A stretch of 46,553 nucleotides of DNA from positions 1 through 46,553 of the IMG/VR virus record IMGVR_UViG_3300020201_000002; one strand, 5' to 3'. Source of the DNA: a virus. Position numbers and translations under genes: made by a program. Below the pieces are notes generated by a model. The model had not been told where the DNA came from. It was given only the letters and a program-made list of their open reading frames with translations, and searched no databases. Positions 30,018 to 37,612 of this stretch are shown one piece after another; position 1 is the stretch's first letter, and every line of letters starts with the position of its first letter.

Positions 30018-32723
30018 ATGCAAAAAAAAGACTTTATCGACTACTTCGCCCGTCAGGGCTACTCTATTTCGCCCTTAGAACGAGTGAAAAAAAACACTGA
30101 TGGTACGCTGATGCGTGACAAAAAGGGCAGAGTTAATCAGGAGTACAAAGTGTGTAAGCACTGGAAAGAGCAAGAGGGAGGAAAATCTATAAAAGTAGGG
30201 CTAGAACAAGGATACGCTGTAATTCCACGAGATGGTTTTTGCGTACTTGATGCTGATAACTTCATAGACTGCACAGTAGAGCAGGTGTGTGAGTGGCTTG
30301 ATAGTAAAGAAATCCCTTATGTTACTACTCGAAAAGGAGTACATGTCTACGGTGTAGCAAGCTCAATCCCCCATAAGGGGGTAACCGATGACCAGTGGCT
30401 TATCGGTGATTTCAAGGTGACTGGCGAATGGAGAGCCCATAACATGGGCTATGTAGTCGGACCGATGTCACCGTTCTATTTCGGAGAGCTTGGAGACGAC
30501 ACGATGGGTACATATGCACCTAGTGCTTACTTTAACGACATACTAGAACTGGATATACCTATCCCAGAGTTCGACGAGGAGTTTGTTGCAGGAGTAAAAA
30601 CTACATACAAACAGCCTGTTGCGATAGAGGCTATATCTGTACCTGTACCCGTCGGAATGGGCACAGGAGAGCATATACGCAAGCTTATGATGGCAAAGCC
30701 TAGCAAGTATACAAAGTACAACAGCGTGGACAGCAGTCGCTTCAAAAACTGCTTGGACATACCTATCGGGCAGATGTATTTCAGACAGTCAGAGCGTGTA
30801 GAGGCTGTCCCAGAGGATGTAATCGGTCGTAACGATGCGTTGTTAGATGTGGTCACTATGTGGGTACATGTTTTACTGAACCACGACGTAGAAAAGTCAG
30901 CTATAGGCGGAGAGGTTATGTATGCTATGCACACTCTATATCACAGTAAAGACATACTTGGTAACGATAGAGTTGAAAAAGACGATTTAGAGTGGGGTCA
31001 GTGTGAGCGTATTGTAGAGGGCAAGATTGGTCATTTCCAGAAAATGTTTGACTGGCGTGATAGTCTCGATTGGAACAACGAAGTATCTATGTCTGAGGCT
31101 TTGGAGAGCCTCCCAGATGGCTCGTGGGAGCACTCTAAGGTGCTTAATAGGCTCGAAGTGATGGAGAGCAACCGAGAGAGCATATTAGTCGGTGACGAGC
31201 TGAATAGACGGCTTGGAGCTGTTCCGCTAGCTACTGCCGAGGAAATAGAGACTATGAGTTTTGAGGAGATAGCTACTCGTAATGCTGTTGACCGTACATA
31301 TTTTTATGTCGACGAGTCTATCAGGTGGTCACGAGAGACTGAGGCGAAATATAAAACATATTCTAACTATCTACGGGTAAGACTTCCATATGTCTTTTAC
31401 GAGACATGCAACAGGATGTGGTACAGTTACGATGCACGAACAGGTGCGTGGGCTTCTTTTAGGGGTGACGAGATAGCAGAAAATGCTGTCAGAGAGCTGA
31501 TGATACTTGATAACTATTTCAAGGTCGAAGCGGTTAACAAGTCTACACACTGGCGACCCGTACTACTCGAGTGGAAGTTGCAAATATCAAAGCCACAAGG
31601 CTTGCGTTCTGATGCAAGCTGGCAATCGGGTGGTGAGATGTATAACCGTATATCTTCACTGTTCCTGTGTGCCAACGGAGTCGTGGACTTGCATACAAGT
31701 GTTCTATATCCCCATTCTGCTCTATATGAGTTCTCTAAGTCGTCTCGTGTAGTCTGGCGTGAGCACTCCGAGATAGCCGACGAGGTTGATGAATGGAATG
31801 AGGTTATATCTCGATTTATGTCTGGCGATACAGAAAAAGTACGGTGGTTCGCACAGGTGCTCGGGTACTGTTTGACTGGTAGTGTGCGGTTGAATAAGAT
31901 GTTTGTGATACATGGTGTAGCAGGTGCAGGTAAGTCTACTATTATCGGTGCATTTCTCGATGTAATGGGTGGTCACGGTGTCGGCAAGCATCTCGCAAAG
32001 CTTGCAAGTGAGTTTGGACTCGGTGGGGTAGTCGGGAAGCGGTTCGCATTTTCTGACGAGGTAGGTGAGAGTAGGTTAGATGCAGAGATTTTGAAAAGTC
32101 TTATATATGGTTCTCGCACTACGGCGAATGAAAAGCATATAGTTGCGTATGAGTTCGACCCGATATGCAAGTTTATGCTCGCGTGTAATGAGCTCCCGAA
32201 GTTCACCGAGGGTGACCAGTCGATGATGGACAGATTATCTACATGTCGTATAACCTCCCGTATCCGAGGTACTGCACACGAAAATAGTAATTTTCTACAT
32301 AGGCTACGGCGTGACAAAATGCAATCGGCTATCCTTGCGTGGGCTGTTGCAGGGCTTGCCGACTTGCGTGCATCCAACTGGAAGCTCGTAACACTTGCCG
32401 AGCAAGCCGAGGTCATCCGCTCGATAGAGATGTCTAGTGATAGCCTGAAGGCGTTCCTGTATGATACCGAGTGCGTGACAATAGATGCAGAAGCAGAGAG
32501 AGAGTTTATACAAAACTCTACTAACCCGTGGTGGGTGAGACGAGCCGATTTATACGATAAATATATTGGGTGGTGTGAGTATAACGGGGTTAATCCACGG
32601 TTTCGAATAGGTAGGAATAAACTATATCAGCGTATAGAGGATATGAATATTCCGTTCAAAAAAGACGGGGTCACTGGTGATAGATATTTCATGGGTATGC
32701 AACTGGTAGTAAGTAGCAAGTAA
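30018..32723 (+). CDS. Primase-helicase (prim-pol plus D5/P4-type SF3 helicase)
   Basis: 901 residues. Residues 60-160 hold a prim-pol-type domain: FCVLDADNF with Asp78 and Asp80, TRKGVHVYG (His109), and IGDFKVTGEW. The central part is helical. The C-terminal 330 residues form a D5/P4-family helicase: Walker A GVAGAGKST (about 633-641), Walker B FSDEVG (about 675-680), motif C ACNELPKF (about 722-729), then a winged-helix-like end (RIGRNKLYQRIEDMNIPF). It would open the origin, unwind DNA and synthesise primers; as no DNA polymerase gene was found, elongation must use a host enzyme. A structured leader precedes it and a strong terminator follows it directly. Confidence 0.9.
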   Translation: MQKKDFIDYFARQGYSISPLERVKKNTDGTLMRDKKGRVNQEYKVCKHWKEQEGGKSIKVGLEQGYAVIPRDGFCVLDADNFIDCTVEQVCEWLDSKEIPYVTTRKGVHVYGVASSIPHKGVTDDQWLIGDFKVTGEWRAHNMGYVVGPMSPFYFGELGDDTMGTYAPSAYFNDILELDIPIPEFDEEFVAGVKTTYKQPVAIEAISVPVPVGMGTGEHIRKLMMAKPSKYTKYNSVDSSRFKNCLDIPIGQMYFRQSERVEAVPEDVIGRNDALLDVVTMWVHVLLNHDVEKSAIGGEVMYAMHTLYHSKDILGNDRVEKDDLEWGQCERIVEGKIGHFQKMFDWRDSLDWNNEVSMSEALESLPDGSWEHSKVLNRLEVMESNRESILVGDELNRRLGAVPLATAEEIETMSFEEIATRNAVDRTYFYVDESIRWSRETEAKYKTYSNYLRVRLPYVFYETCNRMWYSYDARTGAWASFRGDEIAENAVRELMILDNYFKVEAVNKSTHWRPVLLEWKLQISKPQGLRSDASWQSGGEMYNRISSLFLCANGVVDLHTSVLYPHSALYEFSKSSRVVWREHSEIADEVDEWNEVISRFMSGDTEKVRWFAQVLGYCLTGSVRLNKMFVIHGVAGAGKSTIIGAFLDVMGGHGVGKHLAKLASEFGLGGVVGKRFAFSDEVGESRLDAEILKSLIYGSRTTANEKHIVAYEFDPICKFMLACNELPKFTEGDQSMMDRLSTCRITSRIRGTAHENSNFLHRLRRDKMQSAILAWAVAGLADLRASNWKLVTLAEQAEVIRSIEMSSDSLKAFLYDTECVTIDAEAEREFIQNSTNPWWVRRADLYDKYIGWCEYNGVNPRFRIGRNKLYQRIEDMNIPFKKDGVTGDRYFMGMQLVVSSK

Positions 32724-32758
32724 AAAAAAAGTAACCCGTAATGGGTTACTTTTTTTTT
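32722..32758. terminator. Strong bidirectional intrinsic terminator
   Basis: Perfect 16-bp inverted repeat: nine A then GTAACCC (32722-32737), 5-base loop, GGGTTAC then nine T (32743-32758). A-run and T-run make it work on both strands: it ends the primase transcript and the leftward small-gene transcripts. It overlaps the primase stop codon. Confidence 0.95.
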
Positions 32759-32777
32759 GACTAGCGGGGTACAGCTA

Positions 32778-32843
32778 TTATCGCATGGATACAATCCAAA
32801 GCAATAGGGCGGTAGCAATTAGGAATATGATGAATGGTTGCAT
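32778..32843 (-). CDS. 21-residue hydrophobic peptide
   Basis: MQPFIIFLIATALLLWIVSMR followed by TAA. A single transmembrane helix makes up almost the whole peptide. It starts 4 bases after the stop of the upstream gene and is the last frame before the terminator. The length is close to chance limits, but composition and packing favour a real small membrane peptide. Possible role in superinfection exclusion or membrane stress, not demonstrable here. Confidence 0.4.
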   Translation of the reverse strand: MQPFIIFLIATALLLWIVSMR

Positions 32844-32847
32844 AGTG

Positions 32848-33240
32848 TTATATATCCGCCTCGTATGTACACGAACCATGCTCTCTGATACAGTCGACTA
32901 TCTTATTGCCTAGCTCGATTGAAAAGTATGTCCGTTCGTACAGGATACAGTCCGTATGTGATAGTGATATTCCGTATGTATCCATGAAGTACTGTATAAC
33001 TCCTGCGTCGCTGTACATATTCCTGCCGTCTGTTTCAAAGTAGCTGGCGATGCGTTGGTAGTTGTCGCCTAGTAATGCTAGTAGTCGCTTGACTCCCTCC
33101 TTCGCTTGCTCCAAGTCCTCTGAATAGTAGCGTATAGTGTTTGGTGACTCTTCTGTCATTCCAAATTGCTCGCCGTCGCAACTCGATTGTGAGCCCACGG
33201 CAAACTTTCCGTTGATGTCTCCGCTGTAATATCGTCCCAT
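32848..33240 (-). CDS. Hypothetical protein
   Basis: 130 residues from the ATG at 33240 (CTATAATTATATG context); the longer frame to 33390 overlaps the upstream gene and is not preferred. Sequence starts GRYYSGDINGKFAVGSQSSC, continues NTIRYYSEDLEQAKEGVKRL, and ends DCIREHGSCTYEADI. The opening resembles phage proteins that begin MGRYYxGDIxGKFxFGVQSS, seen in accessory regions of various phages, of unknown function. Belongs to the leftward run of small genes. Confidence 0.65.
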   Translation of the reverse strand: MGRYYSGDINGKFAVGSQSSCDGEQFGMTEESPNTIRYYSEDLEQAKEGVKRLLALLGDNYQRIASYFETDGRNMYSDAGVIQYFMDTYGISLSHTDCILYERTYFSIELGNKIVDCIREHGSCTYEADI

Positions 33241-33244
33241 ATAA

Positions 33245-33448
33245 TTATAGTGTGTCTTGTATTGTAATAGCTGTGAATGCACTTTGTTGGTGTATTCCGC
33301 TGATAATTTCTGATACCTGTAATTCTGGGTCGTTGACTCGCAACCTACCAATTGATAGGTTGAATAGTCTTGTCTGGTTATTGTTAGCACAAAATACTCT
33401 GTACTCTCTGCCGTTGGTGTAGTTTACTCTGAAAAGTGTTGATGACAT
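33245..33448 (-). CDS. Small hypothetical protein
   Basis: 67 residues: SSTLFRVNYTNGREYRVFCA, NNNQTRLFNLSIGRLRVNDP, then QVSEIISGIHQQSAF. Predicted beta-rich. The start at 33448 has AATTATATG and is 4 bases from the previous stop. No family recognised. Confidence 0.55.
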   Translation of the reverse strand: MSSTLFRVNYTNGREYRVFCANNNQTRLFNLSIGRLRVNDPELQVSEIISGIHQQSAFTAITIQDTL

Positions 33449-33452
33449 ATAA

Positions 33453-34085
33453 TTATACTATTAGTGACTCTGATAATCGCTGTGCTCGCACTACTCTATC
33501 GTCGATATATTCTGTTAGGTTTGTATATATCTCCTCCAGTAGGTCGTCACTCTCGATATAGTTCTCCAGTCCTTTGACTGCTTTTTCTGTATAGGTAATA
33601 GTCTCTGCAATTGTCTTTTCTGCTTTGATTAGGTTTTTATATGTCTCGTTGACTATTTTGTTGTCTGTCTCGTTGTAGTCTGCGATGTCCTCCATGTCGC
33701 TCCGCAAGTTGTCAAAATTGTACACGATGCAAAGCCAACCGCCTGAGTTTCCGCCGTAGTCGAAACTATCAATCTGTGAAAACTTTTCCTTCATGTCCTC
33801 CTCGTATTGCTCACGGTGCTGGTGTATAGTTCCATAATGCTCCCATACATGCTCGTTGATGTAGTCATCTATTTCTAGTCCTAGTAGGCTGTAGTTAACT
33901 TCTTGTTGTGGTGTTAACTTTGCAAGTAGTGCATCACTGTCTATATAGGCGTGTATTTTCACATTGATACAGTCGTCGCTGTTGCGGTTGGTGTACCACC
34001 ATGAGTGGTGACCTAGTGGTTTTTGCATGCGTTCGATGTAATCGTATTGCTTGGTTATATATTCGATTTTTTGTAGTTTAGTCAT
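33453..34085 (-). CDS. Hypothetical protein, helical
   Basis: 210 residues. N-terminus TKLQKIEYITKQYDYIERMQ, then HSWWYTNRNSDDCINVKIHA; the middle contains the distinctive DYGGNSGGWLCIVYNF. The C-terminal 90 residues are coiled-coil-like and acidic (ETYKNLIKAEKTIAETITYT). Similar SGGWLxI proteins occur in accessory regions of other phages to my knowledge, without assigned function. The start has the ACTATATATG context; neighbours are 5-6 bases away on both sides. Confidence 0.6.
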   Translation of the reverse strand: MTKLQKIEYITKQYDYIERMQKPLGHHSWWYTNRNSDDCINVKIHAYIDSDALLAKLTPQQEVNYSLLGLEIDDYINEHVWEHYGTIHQHREQYEEDMKEKFSQIDSFDYGGNSGGWLCIVYNFDNLRSDMEDIADYNETDNKIVNETYKNLIKAEKTIAETITYTEKAVKGLENYIESDDLLEEIYTNLTEYIDDRVVRAQRLSESLIV

Positions 34086-34091
34086 ATATAG

Positions 34092-34319
34092 TTATATGTT
34101 AGTTGTGATAATGATACTGTCTTGGTCGTTCCAGAAGTATACATCTGTTAATAGTGGTTCATCTGTGCATCTAGGTAATAGTAGTGCGTGCATTTTTGTG
34201 TCTGGTCGTACTTCTGCTAGTGTTCCGAATACGCCTTTGGGTGTGAATAGTTGGTAGTACTCGCCTGTCTCTGCTGTGTAGTGTAGTAGTTGATTGATGT
34301 TAAGCTTTATGGTTTGCAT
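34092..34319 (-). CDS. Small hypothetical protein
   Basis: 75 residues: QTIKLNINQLLHYTAETGEY, YQLFTPKGVFGTLAEVRPDT, then KMHALLLPRCTDEPLLTDVY. Probably a small beta-barrel-like protein. Packed between genes on the same strand, with 6 and 8 bases of spacing. No recognised family; no metal or catalytic motif. Confidence 0.55.
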   Translation of the reverse strand: MQTIKLNINQLLHYTAETGEYYQLFTPKGVFGTLAEVRPDTKMHALLLPRCTDEPLLTDVYFWNDQDSIIITTNI

Positions 34320-34327
34320 ATGATTGA

Positions 34328-34564
34328 TTAGTTAGTGGGTAGCCACTGTACACTGTATATATACTGTACAATGTCTGGTGAATAGTCGCCTTGTATAATG
34401 TAGGTTGATAGTGCTTTGCGTATATCGTGCTCCGTTCCAGTGTCTAGTGCCTCTGATACAGGTATAACACAGTCGAAGTAGTTAAAAGTTGATACTTGAT
34501 TATAGAATTGCTTTGCGTTGTAGGGTTTGCCGTCTTTTCGGTCTAGGATTAGGTCGATAACCAT
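34328..34564 (-). CDS. Small hypothetical protein
   Basis: 78 residues from the ATG at 34564, which follows the upstream stop as TAATATG; a GTG four codons upstream is rejected. Sequence: VIDLILDRKDGKPYNAKQFY, NQVSTFNYFDCVIPVSEALD, then TYIIQGDYSPDIVQYIYSVQ. The ending DYSPDIVQYIYSVQWLP recalls helical pairs in phage accessory proteins. Function unknown. Confidence 0.55.
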   Translation of the reverse strand: MVIDLILDRKDGKPYNAKQFYNQVSTFNYFDCVIPVSEALDTGTEHDIRKALSTYIIQGDYSPDIVQYIYSVQWLPTN

Positions 34565-34565
34565 A

Positions 34566-34880
34566 TTATTCCGCACTTGTGCCTTGTTCTGATAAAAAGT
34601 CTGTAACTAGCTTGATAGCCTGTGTCTCTGTGATGCAACATTGTTTGCCATATCGTGGTGATATTTTTATATCTGATAATGGTACTGCTCCGAATTGCTG
34701 TGTATATCCTGCATATTTGATGATAGAGGATACTCTGTAACTCGCTCCGCTGTCTCCGTAATACCGTGCTCCAACTTGAAACAGTCCGTCGTGGTATACA
34801 TTTAGTATGCAGTACTCTGTGCGGTTGCCGTTGGTGTCCATACTGTATCCGAAACTGTTTGATGTATAGGTTTTTTTCAT
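34566..34880 (-). CDS. Hypothetical protein
   Basis: 104 residues: KKTYTSNSFGYSMDTNGNRT, LNVYHDGLFQVGARYYGDSG, ASYRVSSIIKYAGYTQQFGA, then a helical C-terminus ETQAIKLVTDFLSEQG. The start at 34880 has the TATATG context, 17 bases after the upstream stop. Tyr- and Gly-rich beta part, so perhaps an exposed-strand protein. No family recognised. Confidence 0.55.
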   Translation of the reverse strand: MKKTYTSNSFGYSMDTNGNRTEYCILNVYHDGLFQVGARYYGDSGASYRVSSIIKYAGYTQQFGAVPLSDIKISPRYGKQCCITETQAIKLVTDFLSEQGTSAE

Positions 34881-34897
34881 ATAGTAGTTAATAGTAG

Positions 34898-35293
34898 TTA
34901 ATAGTTGACTAAGTCCTTGTCTGTTAGTTTTTTATTTCTAAACACGGCTTGTACTTGTGATGGTGTAATCATGTATGCATCTAACGCTTCCGCCGTGTCT
35001 GTCGTATCGCCTGTGTAGTATGCTTCGTGATTATTTAACTCTCGCTTTATAATCTTTACTAGCCCGTTTTCTGCTATGTCCTGTGCAATACTATCTGTAT
35101 GTATCTCGCATAGGGTTAACAGTAACTGCTTTGCCTTGTCTAGTGGACATATCAGCCCTCCCATTAGTTGTGTATACTCTACGCCTTCTACTTTAGCCTT
35201 GTTGAACTGTTCATTGCCGAAGGCAAAGAACGCTCCTGCTTCGTCGAATGCTATTGTTTGCCTGTCCGTCATGTAATCCTGTAAGTATTTCAT
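34898..35293 (-). CDS. Conserved phage accessory protein (DUF7659-like pattern)
   Basis: 131 residues. KYLQDYMTDRQTIAFDEAGA, FFAFGNEQFNKAKVEGVEYT and MGGLICPLDKAKQLL are a pattern I recall from a small phage/plasmid protein family in several host groups (KYLxDYMxxRQxxxFxExGAFFAFxxxQF), with IxRELxNHEAYYTGD further on. Function unknown. First gene after promoter repeat R1 (35346-35373) and upstream of seven small genes down to the terminator at 32758, so these probably form one transcript. Confidence 0.65.
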   Translation of the reverse strand: MKYLQDYMTDRQTIAFDEAGAFFAFGNEQFNKAKVEGVEYTQLMGGLICPLDKAKQLLLTLCEIHTDSIAQDIAENGLVKIIKRELNNHEAYYTGDTTDTAEALDAYMITPSQVQAVFRNKKLTDKDLVNY

Positions 35294-35318
35294 AATAGTT
35301 TATGATTATCTTTTTAAT

Positions 35319-35374
35319 AGTGTACTATTTCTTTAGTACTGTACTAGTATATCATACTAGTATTATAATGCAAG
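35319..35374 (-). repeat. Promoter repeat R1
   Basis: One of five near-identical 56-base repeats. Read leftward: TTGCAT (35373-35368), 16-base spacer holding TAATACTAGTATGA, TATACT (35351-35346). ATACTAGTAT in the spacer is a perfect palindrome. Followed by a conserved leader (AGTACAGTACTAAAG). Drives the 35293 gene and those after it. Confidence 0.75.
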
Positions 35375-35408
35375 CGGTAGGGGTGTGTCGGGGTGTGTAT
35401 AACTAACA

Positions 35409-35426
35409 ACCGCCTTGTCAGGCGGT
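35409..35426 (-). terminator. Cassette terminator a
   Basis: ACCGCC (35409-35414), 6-base loop, GGCGGT (35421-35426). It lies between the end of the 35445 gene and promoter repeat R1, read leftward. The T-run after it is weak, so termination may be partial. Confidence 0.5.
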
Positions 35427-35444
35427 CGGTGTTGGGGGTGTTGA

Positions 35445-35966
35445 TTAGATTGTTATAGTGTACTCCATTAGCTTTTCTCCTTTGATAGTGTTGTCTCTGA
35501 CAGTCTGTGTATTGTAGTCGTATTTCAGCCCCCGTACTTCCTCGTGACCCATTAGGTATTCTGCATCGTGCGTTCTGTAATAGGACAAGTCGAGATAGTG
35601 TGAGCCGTTTCCGTCTGACATAATTTCATTGCGTATTTTCTCCGCATTTTCTGGTCGACTACTAGGGACGTTGTCTCTGATAGCCTGCTCGCTCGCTGTG
35701 AGCGGTCGGTATCCTGCATCATATACTGTGAATACATTGTCTGTATATTCTAGTAGTGATGCCTTTGGATAGTCAAGATGTGAACCTGTTTTTGCTGTCT
35801 TGTCTGCATTGAAACATATTCCAACAGTGTTTTTTTTGACTACATATCTAGGTATATTGATTAGTTTTGCGATACGCTCGCTGTCGTCGCTCCTGTTACT
35901 GTATATCATTGTAACTGCTGTGCCTATTGCTAGGTCGGTTTTTAGTTGTGCAAGTGTTTTATTCAT
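35445..35966 (-). CDS. Hypothetical protein (single-gene cassette)
   Basis: 173 residues: TLAQLKTDLAIGTAVTMIYS, ERIAKLINIPRYVVKKNTVG, then YDAGYRPLTASEQAIRDNVP. The first 80 residues look like a small DNA- or RNA-related SH3-like fold; the centre contains RPLTxxExAIxxNxPS, seen in other phage accessory proteins. No catalytic motif. It is flanked by promoter repeat R2 upstream and terminator a downstream, so it is a self-contained unit. The start has the TAATATATG context. Confidence 0.6.
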   Translation of the reverse strand: MNKTLAQLKTDLAIGTAVTMIYSNRSDDSERIAKLINIPRYVVKKNTVGICFNADKTAKTGSHLDYPKASLLEYTDNVFTVYDAGYRPLTASEQAIRDNVPSSRPENAEKIRNEIMSDGNGSHYLDLSYYRTHDAEYLMGHEEVRGLKYDYNTQTVRDNTIKGEKLMEYTITI

Positions 35967-35994
35967 ATATTAGTATATATATTAGTTGGTTAGT

Positions 35995-36050
35995 AGTGTA
36001 CTATTTCTCTAGTACTGTACTAGTATAGCATACTAGTATTATAATGCAAG
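35995..36050 (-). repeat. Promoter repeat R2
   Basis: Leftward TTGCAT (36049-36044), 16-base spacer with ATACTAGTAT, TATACT (36027-36022). Together with terminator b it is part of an 85-base stretch (36011-36095) identical to 36598-36682. Drives the 35966 gene. Confidence 0.75.
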
Positions 36051-36066
36051 TAGTCGGGGTGTGCAA

Positions 36067-36086
36067 AACCGCCTTGTTAGGCGGTT
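36067..36086 (-). terminator. Cassette terminator b
   Basis: AACCGCC (36067-36073), 6-base loop, GGCGGTT (36080-36086), followed leftward by TT. The stop codon of the 36077 gene lies in the loop. Terminates the 36565 transcript before promoter R2. Confidence 0.6.
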
Positions 36087-36565
36087 GGTGTTGGTACTGG
36101 TATTAGCTCCATGGTGGTATTTTCATAGTATAACTCGCTTGATGTATCGTACATTTCGGCTAAATAGTTACCTTCACTATATATACTGTCTAGGTAGGCT
36201 ATTAGTTCAGCTTCTGTCTCTAGGGTTGTCTCTATTTCCATGCTGTATCCGTCGGTACTGTAGTTATATTCTTTAGGGCTGTCGGTACCTATAACGGTTA
36301 TATTCTGGATTATAGCCTTGTCGGCGTATTCTTTTATTAGTTCTATACTTGCTTCAGCAAGCCCCTTTAGTACCGCTTGCATGTTATAGTTCCAGTCGAA
36401 GTGGTCATATTCTAGCTGTGTATCTATATATGTATCTGTGTGTGTATCTGGTTTACATGCTTCATTGTACTGTTCTAGCATATATTCCTCGGTATGGTCG
36501 CTTGTAAACGTCTGGTACATGTCGACGGTATATCTTGTCTCGCTGTTGTGTATTTTATATATCAT
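36077..36565 (-). CDS. Hypothetical acidic protein (single-gene cassette)
   Basis: 162 residues, strongly acidic and Thr/Tyr/Glu-rich: IYKIHNSETRYTVDMYQTFT, KPDTHTDTYIDTQLEYDHFD, ETTLETEAELIAYLDSIYSE. Ends VPVPTPTA. The acidity and all-in-one cassette would suit a DNA-mimic or inhibitor type of accessory protein, but this is speculation. The start has the TATATG context. Promoter repeat R3 lies upstream and terminator b at its end. Confidence 0.6.
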   Translation of the reverse strand: MIYKIHNSETRYTVDMYQTFTSDHTEEYMLEQYNEACKPDTHTDTYIDTQLEYDHFDWNYNMQAVLKGLAEASIELIKEYADKAIIQNITVIGTDSPKEYNYSTDGYSMEIETTLETEAELIAYLDSIYSEGNYLAEMYDTSSELYYENTTMELIPVPTPTA

Positions 36566-36581
36566 ATATTAGTTGGTTATT

Positions 36582-36636
36582 AGTGCACTATTTCTTTAGT
36601 ACTGTACTAGTATAGCATACTAGTATTATAATGCAA
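36582..36636 (-). repeat. Promoter repeat R3
   Basis: Leftward TTGCAT (36636-36631), 16-base spacer with ATACTAGTAT, TATACT (36614-36609). Nearly identical to R2. Drives the 36565 gene. Confidence 0.75.
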
Positions 36637-36653
36637 GTAGTCGGGGTGTGCAA

Positions 36654-36673
36654 AACCGCCTTGTTAGGCGGTT
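36654..36673 (-). terminator. Cassette terminator c
   Basis: AACCGCC (36654-36660), 6-base loop, GGCGGTT (36667-36673), then leftward TTTT overlap. Ends the transcript of the 36839 and 37020 genes. Confidence 0.6.
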
Positions 36674-36689
36674 GGTGTTGGTGTTGGTG

Positions 36690-36839
36690 TTAGTTGGTGA
36701 CAGTGTGTACTTTTTTATACTTGCCGTTTGTTAACTTGTATATATTGCCTTGCCAGATATTGTAGTGTTGGGGCGTTTCGGTGTGTATGGTGAACCGCTT
36801 GTCGTTTCTATCGCGTCCGCATATTTTGTATGTTGTCAT
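36690..36839 (-). CDS. Small hypothetical protein
   Basis: 49 residues: MTTYKICGRDRNDKRFTIHT, ETPQHYNIWQGNIYKLTNGK, YKKVHTVTN. Basic, beta-rich. The ATG at 36839 follows the stop of the 37020 gene with the AATTATATG context, so the two are probably co-translated. The gene ends 17 bases before terminator c. No family recognised. Confidence 0.6.
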   Translation of the reverse strand: MTTYKICGRDRNDKRFTIHTETPQHYNIWQGNIYKLTNGKYKKVHTVTN

Positions 36840-36843
36840 ATAA

Positions 36844-37020
36844 TTATCTTGGTGGTATCACTTCAGTAAGGGTGCAACCTAGTTTGCGTAGGTAGTTTAT
36901 ATCGTACTGACTGACAGTCTTCTTGCCTGTTAGCCCTGATATTATATCAGCTTGTAGTTCATCCTTTATATAAATATGCTCATTGCCGTAAACATTTTTA
37001 TAGTAGTAGTTGATTGTCAT
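36844..37020 (-). CDS. Small hypothetical protein
   Basis: 58 residues: MTINYYYKNVYGNEHIYIKD, ELQADIISGLTGKKTVSQYD, INYLRKLGCTLTEVIPPR. The middle GLTGKKTVSQYDINYLRKLG has helix-turn-helix-like spacing, so weak DNA binding is possible. Short N-terminal beta part. First gene after promoter repeat R4; the start context is TATATG. Confidence 0.6.
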   Translation of the reverse strand: MTINYYYKNVYGNEHIYIKDELQADIISGLTGKKTVSQYDINYLRKLGCTLTEVIPPR

Positions 37021-37047
37021 ATATTAGTTGGTTATTAGTTGGTTAGT

Positions 37048-37103
37048 AGTGTACTATTTCTTTAGTACTGTACTAGTATATCATACTAGTTCTGACAATG
37101 CAA
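37048..37103 (-). repeat. Promoter repeat R4 (variant)
   Basis: Leftward TTGCAT (37103-37098), 17-base spacer, TATACT (37080-37075). The spacer has GAACTAGTATGA instead of the perfect palindrome of the other copies, and a 20-bp perfect palindrome abuts its -35 box. Drives the 37020 gene. Confidence 0.7.
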
Positions 37104-37123
37104 CTACTAGTTGCAACTAGTAG
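37104..37123. promoter_or_regulatory. 20-bp perfect palindrome (operator candidate)
   Basis: CTACTAGTTG followed by CAACTAGTAG: two ACTAGT-containing half-sites around TTGCAA. It abuts the -35 box of promoter R4. Shares its core with the ACTAGT elements of the other promoters and is the best candidate for the primary operator of a dimeric phage regulator. Confidence 0.6.
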
Positions 37124-37139
37124 GGTGTGTATAACTTCT

Positions 37140-37167
37140 GGGGGTTGGGTTGGGTTGGGTTGGGTGG
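37140..37167 (+). repeat. G-quadruplex-type repeat (GGGTT)n
   Basis: Five runs of at least three G separated by TT, followed by GG. Such tracts fold into G-quadruplexes in single-stranded DNA or RNA. It lies in a gene-free stretch between promoter R4 and terminator d. No coding explanation. Confidence 0.7.
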
Positions 37168-37250
37168 TAACTAGTATGGTGGTGTAGTACCTATTGGGGT
37201 GGAATAGCTCCATGTCGCACAATATGGTTTTTATGGGTTGGCGATGCACT

Positions 37251-37275
37251 AAAAAACCGCCCTAGTAGGGCGGTT
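37251..37275 (-). terminator. Cassette terminator d
   Basis: AACCGCCC (37255-37262), 5-base loop, GGGCGGTT (37268-37275), followed leftward by TTTTTT. A clear intrinsic terminator for the 37290-37586 gene. Confidence 0.85.
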
Positions 37276-37289
37276 GGTATTAGTGTTGG

Positions 37290-37586
37290 CTATATCGTAT
37301 ATTCTCCACTCTTTGTGATTGCAACGCCGTTTAGGTAGGGTGTACCCTGCTTGGTTGTTAAGCGTACGCCGTTAAAGCCGTTAAGCCGTTCTCTTGTGGT
37401 AGCAGTGTTATATCCCGACAGTGTAATCTGTACTATACCACTCTTTGAATTTTTCCATGCTATCACGCTATCAAACAATTTCATCACTACACTGCCGTTG
37501 TCGTTTACTGTGATTGTAGTGTTACTTTTGCGGTACGCTTCACTGTTAGTGAACGCCTTGCATGCATCTTCTGTTATTTTACGCAT
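37290..37586 (-). CDS. Conserved phage accessory protein (DUF8033-like)
   Basis: 98 residues. RKITEDACKAFTNSEAYRKS, NTTITVNDNGSVVMKLFDSV, IAWKNSKSGIVQITLSGYNT, then TTRERLNGFNGVRLTTKQGT and PYLNG. This is the pattern (MRKIT..A..AF.....f..sNT.V......v....GY.T.TT.ERLNG..g......kG..yLNG) of a small protein common in accessory regions of many unrelated phages, function unknown. The gene stands alone between promoter repeat R5 and terminator d. Confidence 0.75.
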   Translation of the reverse strand: MRKITEDACKAFTNSEAYRKSNTTITVNDNGSVVMKLFDSVIAWKNSKSGIVQITLSGYNTATTRERLNGFNGVRLTTKQGTPYLNGVAITKSGEYTI

Positions 37587-37612
37587 AAAATTTTTATGAT
37601 TAATTAATTAAT

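Noticed and set aside
37126-37233. Possible leftward 47-codon frame running through the G-rich tract, the 20-bp palindrome and promoter R4
   Set aside because: It reads through clear regulatory repeats, lacks the usual start context, and the product is low-complexity Pro/Gln/Thr sequence.
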